A stretch of DNA of 64,000 bases from Mesorhabditis belari (lineage: Eukaryota > Nematoda > Chromadorea > Rhabditida > Rhabditidae): assembly GCA_958450365.1 (NCBI GenBank), contig CAUEEP010000742.1:3268501-3332500 (forward strand). The letters are read 5' to 3'. Made by a program: the position numbers and the translations under genes. Of this stretch, positions 1 to 16,925 are shown in pieces (position 1 is the first letter of the stretch; every line of letters starts with the position of its first letter). The notes beneath the pieces are model-generated. The model did no database searches. It saw only the letters and a program-made list of their open reading frames with translations, and was not told the DNA's origin.

Positions 1-29
1 TGTCTGTCTGTCTGTATGTCTGTCTGTAC
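1..29. repeat. TGTC tetranucleotide microsatellite, cut by the window edge
   Basis: About seven copies of TGTC with one TGTA variant open the window. The array may continue to the left. Confidence 0.85.
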
Positions 30-2124
30 GGAAGTCATGAAATCGGGGAAAACTGAAAACTATCTAAAATTTGCTGAACTGACTTTTTTTTGGAACAGCC
101 TGTAATATTATGTTGAAGAAACTGCATGAAAAATGTGAAAGGAAGAGCCAAAAGAAAACTATTATCGTAATTTACTTTTTAAATTTTTTTTACTATAAAA
201 ATATGTTGTTTTCGCTTTATCTTTTGGTACACGTACAGCTGATTTCTTGATAATTAGGGAAATGGCTGACCTGCGAATGAAGTGCTTCAAGCGTAACAGT
301 TCCAGTTCTTTGAGTTAATCCAACGAGCTGCTGAGATAAAGATGAGCGAAACAGTAGGTCTCGTTGTCGAAGTGAACCTCGAGAGCAATCGTCAACGTCA
401 AAAGCAATCCACTGACCTTTTGCTGGCTTGAACACGAACTGCGGAGACATTCTAAATATAATGCTATGCTGTGGAAAATTCTTTGACCAAAAACTAGATT
501 TGATGCTCGTTTAAGTAAATTGGCAACTCTAGGCGGCAAAAAAAAACAGCTTTGATGTTTTGGTTGCCAAATTATTTAAATACTACAAATAAGGAGAGGA
601 AAAGTCTTTACGTTTTTTACTGGGTTAAAACACGCGAGAACAGAACCAAACAAAACCCACACAATTCTTGCAGGCATCCCAACTTCAAAAGTTGTTTGTT
701 ATTAGAGCCACTTTTTTTTACAGCCATAACTTGTCATGCAAACAAAAAATTTCATAAGCTAATTTTTTGGAAAAGTTCTCAAATGCTATTGGCTCAAACC
801 TTTTGCATTTTTAGCGGTCGGTTGTTCTCTCGCAAAGAGAGGCTCTGGACTCGTTTGCTAGTCTTTCACTCCAAGCATATTGTTCAGCCAAAGATTTATA
901 ATCCGACCCATCAAGAACCGAAAAACACTAGACAAAAATTTTCCGTGCCGTACCGTGCCGGCAGAACAGGTATCAGACCTTAATTTTCCAAACCGAATCA
1001 GGTCGTAAAAATTTGGCATTGTGCATTTTACGGTCATAAACTTACATTAGTTTTGGCTCTTTTGTAATAGAGGCATCCAGCTCATTTGCCGGCATCGACT
1101 TATCCGATTGGTCGGTCTCGTCGCTCTCGCTTGACGAAGGGAATATTTTTTCGCCAAATTGAAGTCTCACTTGATAAAAAGTCGGCTTCATCTATAGTTT
1201 CGAGCCCCCCCCCATTTTTACCCCTTGAGCACGGTAAGGAGTACTCCTTTCTCAGATGGGATGTTTCAAGTTGTAATTATTTGTGGAAATGTAAAGTCGC
1301 AGAAAGGGTATCCCTTACTGTACTTAAGAGGTAAAAAAGGAGGGGGTGATTCAAAAAGTAGTAGCTTTTTGTGATTTTCTTGAAAAGAAAAATATTCCAG
1401 TTGGTTGAGCGTCAATGCGTTTCCGATGCCATCGAGTGTTCGTAAATCATTTTGTTTCTTAGTTTGCTTAGTGCTATGTAAAATAAGATGTTACAAATAA
1501 CGATAGTTAACAATCGGAACTTAGCGATGATCCTTAATTTTGTTGATTCCAGACATACAAGCAGGTATCAACATAGCGGCGCTGCATCTCCCTACCACTC
1601 ACAATTTATTACCACACAATGAAGCAATAATACAAACCTTAATATCGATAGGATAAAATAATCACAATTAGGCCACTTGTTGAGCCAACAATAGTACACT
1701 AAATACAAAGGAACACAAGTACGGAAAGTGACCTCAAAAATCACAACTGGTACCCAAAAAGAAATAAATAGCTGAAACCAACCATAGATTAGTGACGCAG
1801 AAAGCCCGTTATTAGAAAAAGAGAAACAAAAAAAGCGGCCCAGAAACGGAAATAAAAGCAAACTAATATGCAATTGTTGGGGGTACAAACAGCGACAAGC
1901 TCAAAAATACGGGTCATTAGAAAATTTAATTTAGAGATTAGAGAACATTAGAGAATGAAATGGCCTACTTTCACAAATGCTGTTAATTAGTGAATTTCAG
2001 CTCAAAATTTAGCCTAATTTTTCCCAGTTCTCTTCATATCAGGGATAAGAAATACATTTGTTCGAGCATACCAAGCAAAGTTATCTTTTGATTGACGAGA
2101 AGAGGCGATTCGCATTTGATGTGC
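30..2124. other. Stretch without a confident gene
   Basis: AT-rich DNA downstream of the GalNAc-transferase gene. Open frames here (for example 552-983 plus and 1592-1888 minus) have no family motif, no biased composition and no convincing splice pattern. The only frame with a gene-like start is the short minus-strand one at 217-450, listed separately. Confidence 0.6.
217..450 (-). CDS. Possible short hypothetical protein, 77 aa
   Basis: The ATG lies one base after a TTTAG, a plausible trans-splice acceptor, and opens a 77-residue frame beginning MSPQFVFKPAKG. I recognise no family. A GT just after the first 11 codons could be a splice donor, so the real protein may differ from the continuous frame. 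No signal peptide or membrane segment is visible. This may equally be a chance frame. Confidence 0.2.
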   Translation of the reverse strand: MSPQFVFKPAKGQWIAFDVDDCSRGSLRQRDLLFRSSLSQQLVGLTQRTGTVTLEALHSQVSHFPNYQEISCTCTKR

Positions 2125-5100
2125 TCAATCGGTAAAAATCTCGCGCCAAACCCACTTCTGATTAGCGTTATCCTTATCACACCTAAAAAGAAAAGCAATT
2201 AAGTTCGTCTATAAGGAATAACTTAGTAAATTCCAATTAACTTTTAGCTTTCATAGCTCTATCTTGGCATTATTCCCGTCAAATTAAAATGAATACCTCT
2301 TCAGGAGCAACTCCGACGATCCTTGACTTGAGTCGGCCGTCAGACACGTGCTTCCCCTCTTGTACGTAATCATTTGAGTCTCCTGAAGAATTAGATTAGA
2401 TTAGATAGAAAAGATTAGGTGTTTTGAGTTGATTGATTGGGGTGTTTAAATTATTCTCAAACTTTAACAAACCTTGTCATAATCGAACGGCCCATTTGCC
2501 GTTCCCTTTTGGCAGTGTCCTGTTTTAATCGACGATCCTTGTGGCGTGATGCACCATTCACCTTGACACATTTGTCCTTGTTCGTTAAGGCGGATCAACT
2601 AAATCAAAAATATTAAAATGCTTTCAATGTTTTTAGTATTAAGGAATGCAGGAAATAAACGAAAAGATTCCACAAGGTTGTCCCGGGGTTTCTAAAGCTC
2701 GAAATACCACGAAAATTTCACAATCACCCTATTCTAAATTGTGATTAGTTAGATTTATGCAAATTCCCCAAATATCACCTGGTTTCCTCCGTAACCGTGA
2801 CATGGTGTGGCGCCAACTGTTCCAGGAATCGCTCGGCCCATCGTGTCGAGACACTTGCCTAAAGATGAGTTTTTTTGTTAGTCATCCGTTAAGCATTTTG
2901 TGTAGTTAAAGATACCGTCAAACAAAGTATACCTGTCGCTAGATTCTTGGCCTCGCCCCAGACTTTGTTCTTCGGCAGAATGGGGTAGGAAGCTGGCACG
3001 TCATAGGCTACGTTCTTCATGAACCTAACAACACAATGATATATTCTCAGTCGTAAATATCGTGTCTATCTAAATTCCAAAACCCACCAATCAAACGATT
3101 TGCACTGCAAGCTCTTCCGCAACTCTAATTGTTCGCTGATGTCCCCAGGGGTTCGGTGTTGAGCTGACGGTTCACGAATGAAGTACAAATCCCCATACTC
3201 GTCCATCCACGTGCGAATGACACGAAGCATATTCTAAATGATAAGTCCAGTACAAAAGGAAAGATTTCGACTCACCGTTGAGATCACCGGTTTTCCACTC
3301 AATTTACCAAATCCATATGGCATGTGGTTGCGATAAACGTGGCCAACATGGGAGCACGGGACGAAGAGAATTCCGCCGCCGCATTGCCAAATCTAAAAGA
3401 AAGATCATTATTCCGCTTCAATAAAGTATAAACCTTGAATGACAACTCGTACTGTTCTCCTCCCCAAATTTGTAGGCCGGGATCGTAGTACCCAAGTTCT
3501 TTGAACCACTCGCGATTGATTGCGAAAAGGCCTCCGGCATGTGTTGGTGATCTAAACAGGGTTAATATAGGATGGCTTGCCCCTTGCCGTTTACCTGAAA
3601 GGCTGACTGTCGTGTGTTCGATCGGCTCGTTCTTGTGCAGGGATCTCCGTCTCTTTGTACAACAAACCCCACTCAAAGATTCCTCTGAAGTTATTGCATT
3701 TGAATCCATTACACTGTCATAGGGTGTACACTGATCGCTTAATATTGATAACAAACCTGAAATGGCGATCCGGACTTCCGTACACGCTGCGATACTCCCA
3801 CGTGTTCATGTCGATTCCATCAATCACCGGCACAGTCATCACGCGTCTTTAATATTTTAAAATTTTTCATTGAAAGCCTAAAACGTACTTGTTGTATTTG
3901 ATTGGAGCGAGCAAAGGAGGCAACCAGTTGACGTTCACTTCACAATGCGCATCCAAAAAGAGAACCACATCAGCAGTTGCATGTTGAGCACCAATCGTTC
4001 TTGCTCTAAAGTCAGCAAGTTAATAAAATTATTCGTTAGTATATATCGCCTAATTAATCCTTCACGCTCCTTGTTTCGCACGAGCGTCACTTCAACTTTG
4101 TTCTTGAATCCCCGCTCGAGATAGTCCTCCAATTTCTTGCCCAGATGTTCTAAAAGGATTTATCAGCCAAAGTTTAAACATTCAAAACCTTTATCCGAGA
4201 AATCATCCACCATCACAACTTGTTTGAGCAGATGTCGGGGTGAGCGAAGCACAACCGAGTGAACCGTTCGAAGGAGAGGTGACCAACCTAAAAAGACTTT
4301 CTTTTAAACAAAAATTAAAAAAATCACACCTTCATTGTGAAAGACGATGACCACGGAAACTGTCGGCAAGTCTTCAGGGTAGTTCCAGTACTTGCATCTG
4401 AAATCAGAAATAAAGTCAGTATTATTAAATAGGGATATTAAACCCTTAACTCTCAACTAACTCACTCGGCAGGGCGAATGTCTGGGATTGTTCTCTCCAT
4501 CCGAATCGCATCCGAGATCACCGTGTTGAAACCGAACTCGCGCATAGCCTAACTTGATATGTAACTTTTAAAAGTCTCGTCTTACATGCTGTGATTGTTG
4601 CTTTTCTTCCTCATCTTTGGGAAAGGCTGCTTCTCCACGTTCACCTAAAAGAAGAGTTGCGTCAAAAACCGAATACCAAATTAACCTCGATCATTTGTGA
4701 CCTTTTCTGGTTCTTTTGGCTCGTAGTTGCCCGGTTTGCTGTTGTCGAATCGCGTGTTTGGATCGGGAGCGCCGGGAAGTGGAGTTGGTGCCTAAAAAGA
4801 AATTTATTAATGGTTGACTGTGATAAAGTTTGATTTTGCAATCTTTCAAGACAAAGAAACTCCACTTCGACAAGTTGATTCGCATTTAGACCGTGCGGAA
4901 GTTCCACGTCATGAGACTAAATCAATAAATTGCAGACACAAAAGCAACACATCGCTACCTGTTTCTCATCTGATCCCGATGATAAATAGCAAAACAAGAC
5001 GAAGATGCCTGCGACGACCAGGAACGAAACCAACGGACTAAAAGCGAAAAGTTTGTACCATTAGAATTTTAAGACATAAACTTGGACACATTTTTCAAGT

Positions 5101-5338
5101 TTCCACGCCTAAGTTTCTATCAAGCACAAGCTAAATCTACTTAAGAATCAATGATATTTATACCATAAAGGATATGACTCTTACAATGCAATCAGTGATT
5201 TACTGAACTATTTCTATGTAGCTATTCACAATTCAAGTAGCAATCAATAATCCCATGAGGACCAAACGCTTACTTTCTTTTTACGGCATGTTTTGCTGTG
5301 AAACAGAAGCGTCTCACAACCACTGGTCTCAAGGCCAT
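2125..5338 (-). CDS. gly-7: Polypeptide N-acetylgalactosaminyltransferase (GALNT7/GLY-7-like), 20 exons, 609 aa
   Basis: Type II Golgi glycosyltransferase that transfers GalNAc from UDP-GalNAc to Ser/Thr, starting mucin-type O-glycans. Exons: 5274-5338, 4959-5037, 4866-4916, 4686-4791, 4586-4644, 4466-4548, 4330-4397, 4189-4287, 4050-4149, 3889-4005, 3757-3846, 3595-3684, 3434-3551, 3276-3392, 3088-3233, 2933-3024, 2779-2858, 2473-2598, 2297-2382, 2125-2182. Phases agree at every junction and give 609 codons plus stop. Residues 23-39 are a signal anchor ([17 protein letters not shown]). The stem is Pro/Glu-rich. The GT-A domain carries VVIVFHNE, the metal motif D255-A-H257 in LFLDAH, and the GalNAc-T segment [11 protein letters not shown] (358-368). 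From about residue 470 a ricin-type lectin domain carries CLD and QKW motifs. The exon ending at 4050 uses a GC donor. Exon 3's donor (GAA|GTGGAG) is the weakest junction. The name gly-7 rests on likeness to the GALNT7 subgroup; another gly paralogue is possible. Confidence 0.92.
4006..4049 (-). other. GC-AG intron in the GalNAc-transferase gene
   Basis: The reading frame requires EGLI|RARTIGA across this 44-bp intron, matching the conserved REGLIRAR segment of the family. The donor is ATTAG|GCGATA and the acceptor ACTTTAG. No GT in the region restores phase and keeps the conserved residues. Confidence 0.8.
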
Positions 5339-5487
5339 AAGGTACCCTTAAATGGAATGTCATCAAGGTTTTACACAACTCCACGTTTCATGTATCATTC
5401 GAGGCTTTTACCATGTATTTTCTCTTGAAGCAGAACAACGAAAAACAATTTATTACAAAACCCAACGAGAAACAATAAATCGCACAT
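5339..5487 (-). promoter_or_regulatory. Short intercistronic region with poly(A) signal and candidate trans-splice acceptor
   Basis: Only 149 bp separate the eEF1A stop from the GalNAc-transferase ATG on the same strand. It holds an AATAAA (complement of 5449-5454) 34 nt past the eEF1A stop and, just before the next ATG, a CATTTAAG acceptor. The spacing of about 110 nt from poly(A) signal to downstream start fits nematode operons, where the downstream mRNA is trans-spliced (usually SL2). Confidence 0.55.
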
Positions 5488-9260
<3,773 letters not shown>

Positions 9261-9620
9261 TTTCATCACCATTGTTTGTTCTTTATTGTTATACCGTTGA
9301 TAAATATATCAGTAAACTTTTTATCAGGGGATAATAAGAAAAGAGGTGCTACTACACTACACAATTTGCATTCAAGAAAGCCAAAAATTAGAAAAGCTTT
9401 ATTTTTTCTGTTTTGGAAAAATCTCAACAAATTTGACTCATCTTTCGCTCAAGAACTTGTCGACTATGAAACTTATTCGTGCCTTAGTTTTGTTAGGTTA
9501 GGTGTTACTTGTTTGTTATGTTATCTTTGTTTAATTTTGTCAAATTAGAACATGGTCAATGGGGTAAAGAAAGAAGTCTACACCAACGGAAGTTGAATAT
9601 TAATTGCAAATTACCACATA

Positions 9621-10811
9621 CCGTATTCTCTAATAGTACTATTTTTTTCAACCCCCTTCTGGACCGCAATACTATTAGGTAGTGCACGACTATTAAAGAG
9701 TTTTATCATTTTTCAAAAAAAAACAAAATCTACAACAGAATCATCATCATCCTTATTCAGTTCAATATTTTTGAGTTGATCCTTTACTCCGTTGATCGAT
9801 TGTTCGAGACGAGCATTGGCGAGAAGTGTTGCGCTTTCAGAAACCGGTCCTTCTTTTTTGTAGCAATGAATGATACCATCTTCAGCGCCATCAGTAGCTG
9901 TGGTAATTGCACAACTCTTGAACAAGCTTACGATGAGCTTTTTTGGGAGTTCTTTCCAAGCATTCCAAACCCATTCAAGGTAATTTTCCATCGGTGGAGG
10001 AGCCGGGTTTCCATTTTCCTTCCAGAAATCGGTCCTTTTCCAAAGGTTTTAGTCCATCCATCATCCATCCCTCATATTGTGCTTGAATCCTAGTCTTAAA
10101 TGGTGCATTCCACATGACATCGGGAGCTTCTATGTACTCAGTGCATCCTCCGGGCAGAAGAATCAATTTGCATCCTCCGGGCAGAAGAATCAATTTGCGA
10201 ATACTTTAAACTTTTTTTGGTGGTTCCGCTTTTATGGGCAGAAAAGTTGTCCCAGGCGATTAATCGTTTTCCGAATAGTGGAGCACTAAGAACCCTTCGA
10301 AAGTAGGACTCAATTGAAGTATCATTCGTCCATGTAGACCCATCCCAGTGTAGCTCTAGCTTGTTGTGGAACTTTGTAATTACTTTAGGATCCGGTCTAA
10401 CTCTATTCAGCAACACAAAGGGCCTACACTCGAAGCCATCATCACGGGCTGCTAGCATCACGGTGATTCGCATCTTATCGTGACCTGTTGAAAGAATCGC
10501 CACCTCTTTGGATCGAGATTGAAGTTTCGAATCCATCAAACGAGTTCCCATCGAGATCCATATCTAGAGAAAAAGATTATTTAGACAATAGCAAAGGTGA
10601 CCAACAAGAATTATATAATATGAGAATCGAACATGATGGATTACTTTCTAAGATTGAGCTTTGATAACAATAAAGTTCAACGCCGCTAAAGTTAAAACAG
10701 TTCTCAAAAAGGTTTAAATGAAAAAGAAGCACTAAAAATGCAAATTTTCAAGGGTGCACTACTTTTTTTTCAAACCCCTCCCGGACCGCAATACTACTAG
10801 AGAGAATACGG
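9621..10811 (-). mobile_element. Pogo-like DNA transposon with TA target site and terminal inverted repeats
   Basis: The ends begin CCGTATTCTCTAATAGTACT (left) and, reverse-complemented, CCGTATTCTCTCTAGTAGTA (right), each next to TA, as expected of the Tc1/mariner/pogo superfamily. The interior carries a broken pogo-type DDE transposase on the minus strand. The same terminus type recurs in the MITEs at 55828-56209 and 63084-63898, so this element or a relative probably mobilised them. Confidence 0.8.
9713..10551 (-). pseudogene. Broken pogo/Tigger-type DDE transposase
   Basis: The frame at 10138-10551 contains FGKRLIAWDNFSAHKS, the second catalytic Asp block of pogo DDE_1 transposases. The following block LILLPGGCTEYIEAPDV with WNAPFK lies in a different frame (9975-10193), so a single-base frameshift separates them near 10190. 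A 27-bp unit containing CATCCTCCGGGCAGAAGA is duplicated in tandem at 10141-10197, repeating LILLPGGC. The N-terminal DNA-binding part is missing or unrecognised. It cannot encode an active enzyme as it stands. Confidence 0.8.
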
Positions 10812-11684
10812 TATATATCCTAATTTCCTAGTGATCCCACCGTAGTGTAGTAGCACCAGGAAAGATTTCAAAGAGCATACGATTAAAAAAGTTTCAAAAT
10901 TGATAAATAGTAAAACAGGCAATAAATCAAGCAAAATCCTTATAAAATGTCTTGATTGCTGTCAACATTGAAAATCGCCTATCTGCGATTTTTTCCCAAT
11001 AAATACCCCGCAGTATGAGTTTTTTTATTGGTTATGAGCCTATGAGCTTGCTGTAACCGAAATCCGAAATCTGATCTAAAAGAGTCGGTGTTTCTTCACT
11101 AAACTCGTCTGTTTTATCGTTTTCTTTGATAATCCTCTTTGTCTCTTTAGCTGTTGCGTTTACTGGGTTTCCCGATCCCTATTCAGTGCAAAACTTTGTG
11201 GGGTATTGCAAGGCTGGCAATCCCTAATTCGAAAACAGCGAACCGATTCCAAAAATTCTCTGGGGATTCGAGCAAAAAGGTGATTCTGGGGAGATTTTCG
11301 GCTCGCTTGCAGAAGCTTCAACGATTCTTCGACATCCGTTCGCATTTCTTTGAGTTGCAACAGAAGTTTGGTGGTAGGAAAGGTCATTTTGTCAGGGTAG
11401 CTCCTCGATTTTTGTGGCAATGTCTGGTAAGTTGGGAATGGCATACCGAGATTTCCTAGCTTTCTAAAGCGTCAATTTTCTCGGCTATCGTAATCTTTCC
11501 TCTAATAAAAAGAAAGGCAAATCTTTATTCATTCGTTTCTGAAGAAACGACCCGCAATGTAAAAATCGGACGACGAGTAAGACAAGGGAAGTGAAGCAAG
11601 TACAATGTAAAGATAAAAAGGAGACAAACAATCACAAAAGCAATGGAAAAACGAATTCTTTTTAAGATGCATCGTAATTTCCTT
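10812..11684. other. Stretch without a confident gene
   Basis: This is the region between the pogo element and the 3' end of the threonine dehydrogenase gene. The only notable item is a minus-strand open frame at 11160-11444 with a helical-looking stretch (LLLQLKEMRTDVEESLKLL) and CAG acceptors within it. I cannot assign a family and would treat it as at most a possible exon. Confidence 0.4.
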
Positions 11685-13911
<2,227 letters not shown>

Positions 13912-16351
13912 CTGACACGAGAATTTTTATGATTTTAAGGGAACAAGCAAACAAAAAGGAAACAAGTTCACATGCTAATTTCAACACAAATTTGATGTTA
14001 GAATCATATGGAAATTTGGTTGATCAACTCTTATCTGAAGCTTAAATACCTTAGAAATCTAAAATGTTCAACCTTGTCCACTCCAGCTTGAACGTGAATG
14101 AGAAAATGGAACCGCGCACTCCCAAAGATCAAACGTGATTTATTAGAGAACCACTCTGCTGATCAAATCCAAGACAAAAACAAAAAAAAGGTTACCCAGC
14201 AGGTTTTATGTTTATGACATTTCGAAAATGAACTCATATCATTTGGATATAGAAAAGAATAGAATTCAAAGAGTTTTAATATGAAACTGCAAGACAGGCA
14301 TTATTTCAAAACTCAAGCCCCATACTGCTCTCCAGGACGGGAGAGAAATCAAAAAACTAGAACGACTCGAGCAAAATGGGCTGGGATATGGGTGCGGATC
14401 TTTTCTATGGGTTTTGTCTCGCCACAGTCTCATCCTTCAACCCCTCCCCTCGCCAATCTCACCCCACGTGCACTCATCCCACATTCGCTGATCGAATTTG
14501 TGTCTGTGCTTGGTGATGTGATTAGGAAATTGGTGAGAATCGCTCAACTTGGCGAGCATTTTGAAATAGCCTAGGTATTGCGGAAGTGTCAGAGTTGATT
14601 TTTGACCAAGATTGGATTTTTTTTTAAAAAAAACCTGCTTGAATCTGTCTAACGATTGTCAAATGATCACCCAAGAATGGAAAGATTCGTTGAAAGCATC
14701 GAAAAACTCTCCCCACTAGCCCAATAAACACAAAAACCGCACAAAAAAGATTGATGACTTGTGAGAGTTGATATCCATACACTAATATCCCATTTACTGT
14801 CCCCTGGAATGGCAAAGAAATTTGAGAAAGGAATGCGCTCTCCCTGGGTTCATTCAGACCGCCAATCACCCCACGTGGAAGATCAAACCCTTCCCACAAA
14901 AAGCAGTTATCAAATTTCAACGTCAACTAATCTCTTGTCGATTTTGGATGTCACATGAGAAAATAAAAGCATTGAAAACAAGATATCGAAAAGTTGGAAC
15001 TAGACGAAGTCTTGCCTAACAAGTGGTGTAACTCAAAATGTTCAAAGCAACAAAAACCCGTCTCGGTTGCATTCTTTAGGCTATGTGCGTTCCAGAATCA
15101 AGGAAAAACCATTCCTCCACTAGAGTGTCGGCAACGAAACCAACCCCACGTGGCCAGCCCTGAACTCACCCCATCTTTCTTCTCACCCCATCTTTCTTGC
15201 ACTCCTTCCAATCTCTCTCTCCTCTTCACGTTTTTTTTAAAATTTTACCTTTCCCCAATCTGTCACATTGTCAAATTCCCATGTCGGAAACGAAGTTTTC
15301 GCGGATTTCCCCCCCTCTTTGCCCCGCCAATCACCGTCGCACAAATTTATCACTGTCTTTCGTCTTTGCACCCAATTTCTTCAAAAACCTCTCAATTATG
15401 GCATGCACTGGTGATGGAAATTTGTGGGGAAAGCGGCGTTTTTCCATTTCCCTTTTTCTTTTTTTGTTAGGTGAAATCTCGGTACTTTTTCGGTTGGTTG
15501 AGAAAGTGCTGTGCACAGAGCCGATAATCAAATCAAATCAAATCACCAAATCAATTTGAAGAAAGAAATTAGCCCTTAATTTTGCGGGAAACTTTTCAAA
15601 TTTCGGGTACTTTCAGCGACAAAGAGTTTTTGTTTTGTTTTCATGGGGCAAACTCGAGTTTTGTGTGTGTATTTCTGCAAGAAGTATTAATTTTCGCCAA
15701 ATACTCAATACCCAAAATGACTCATTTTTGAGTAGTGCAAAGTCTACAGATGATTCAAATCAAAAATCTATTTTTATATTCAACAAAAATGATTACCTAA
15801 ACTCGAGGAATGCTTCTTATTTTTGCTTTTTTTTAAAATTTTACTGAAATTTATGATTAGCTTGCGAAACAACCATAAAACTGTCAAAAAGGAGAGTGGA
15901 AATTTTTCTTTTTTTCAATTAAAAACCCCAAAATTGTGTTCCAGAAATTTGTGAGAAATTAAAATTTTGTAAAATTGGTGTAAAATTTGAGAAAAGCTAG
16001 GCTTATCGACTTTTGGGATTTAATCAGTGAAGATTTTATCATTGAATCTGAAGTTGATTTAGTTTTAGGAATGATTAAATTCATGATTAAATTCAAGGAT
16101 TCAGCGAATGCAAATGATGATGGCAAGCAATTTTAACTCAACTTCTTGACACCGAAGAGAATTTGATATTGAAATAAATTCAAACATTTCTACTTTGGCT
16201 ACCAAGCTTGAGTTTCAGGCGTGAACTTGTGAACTTGCTTGTGTGATTGTGGATTTGAAGATTCAATGTTTGAAAGAACCGCTTTCTTTATATTGTAATC
16301 AATGAATCAATGAATTGGAAAGCACTTAAATGAAAGTAAATCAAAGTTTTA
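13912..16351. other. Upstream region of threonine dehydrogenase, no gene seen
   Basis: About 2.4 kb of AT-rich DNA. Open frames at 14281-15559 on both strands are pyrimidine-rich and show no family motif. It contains three copies of an E-box motif, listed separately. A Caenorhabditis-style promoter region is the simplest reading. Confidence 0.5.
14461..15152. promoter_or_regulatory. Three copies of ACCCCACGTG, an extended E-box
   Basis: CACGTG occurs at 14465-14470, 14872-14877 and 15147-15152, each preceded by the same ACCC, and the last two are followed by G. They lie 550-1240 bp upstream of the threonine dehydrogenase start. CACGTG is the site of bHLH factors of the Myc/Max, MITF/TFEB (HLH-30) class. 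Whether any factor binds here is inference. Confidence 0.4.
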
Positions 16352-16710
16352 AAAAAAAAGATTTATTTCCCCATTTCAGTGATCATTTGTTTAGTGATCC
16401 GCCTCGATTTTTGATAAATTCCCCTCAACTTTCAATAGTTCTAATGATGCAGGCAAGTTCAACAATGTCCAACAACTGCCTCAACAGCCTCAAACGGGGA
16501 TTTTACCTGGAATTTGTCCTTAAATCATTCACATATCATTTCCGAATTGAGTGCCAGCTCTTGAATGCCCAGAAAATGAACTTGCACCGTACTGCAGCCG
16601 ATCATTTCAGCTGCTGCGCAGTACTCGGGCAAATCATCGAGAAATAGCACCTCTTCGGGTTCGCCAATACCCAAATCGCCCAATCTGGAGTGCATGAGCT
16701 GAAAATTTCT
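16352..16710 (-). pseudogene. Truncated copy of the last exon of the HAD-hydrolase gene
   Basis: This segment matches 33262-33612 along its length. The exon part reads LMHSRLGDLGIGEPEEVLFLDDLPEYC after a TTTTCAG-like acceptor, split as LMHSRLGDLGIGEPEE then VLFLDDLPEYC. No upstream exons accompany it, so it is a partial duplication of the gene at 33.4-35.1 kb. Compared with the full gene it lacks one base near the C-terminus, giving a different ending (GIQELALNSEMICE). It is probably non-functional alone. Confidence 0.75.
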
Positions 16711-16925
16711 TGGAATTTTATGTACGAATTAAAGATTAAAGCAAGTTAATAAGCATCTGACTCTAGAAAGTCTCATGGTAGTGGTGCTATTTTCTTGCTT
16801 CTAAAATCATTTAAACGCTTGCTGATTTTTTCTTTATCTAAGTTTAATTGTGAAATTATTATAGTGGATGTTTTCTTGCCAAAAAGACCCGCTTTTTCAT
16901 TATTTATCGAGGGGGGGGGGAGCAA

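Noticed and set aside
552..983. 143-codon plus-strand frame
   Set aside because: No family motif, no start context, and composition like the flanking non-coding DNA.
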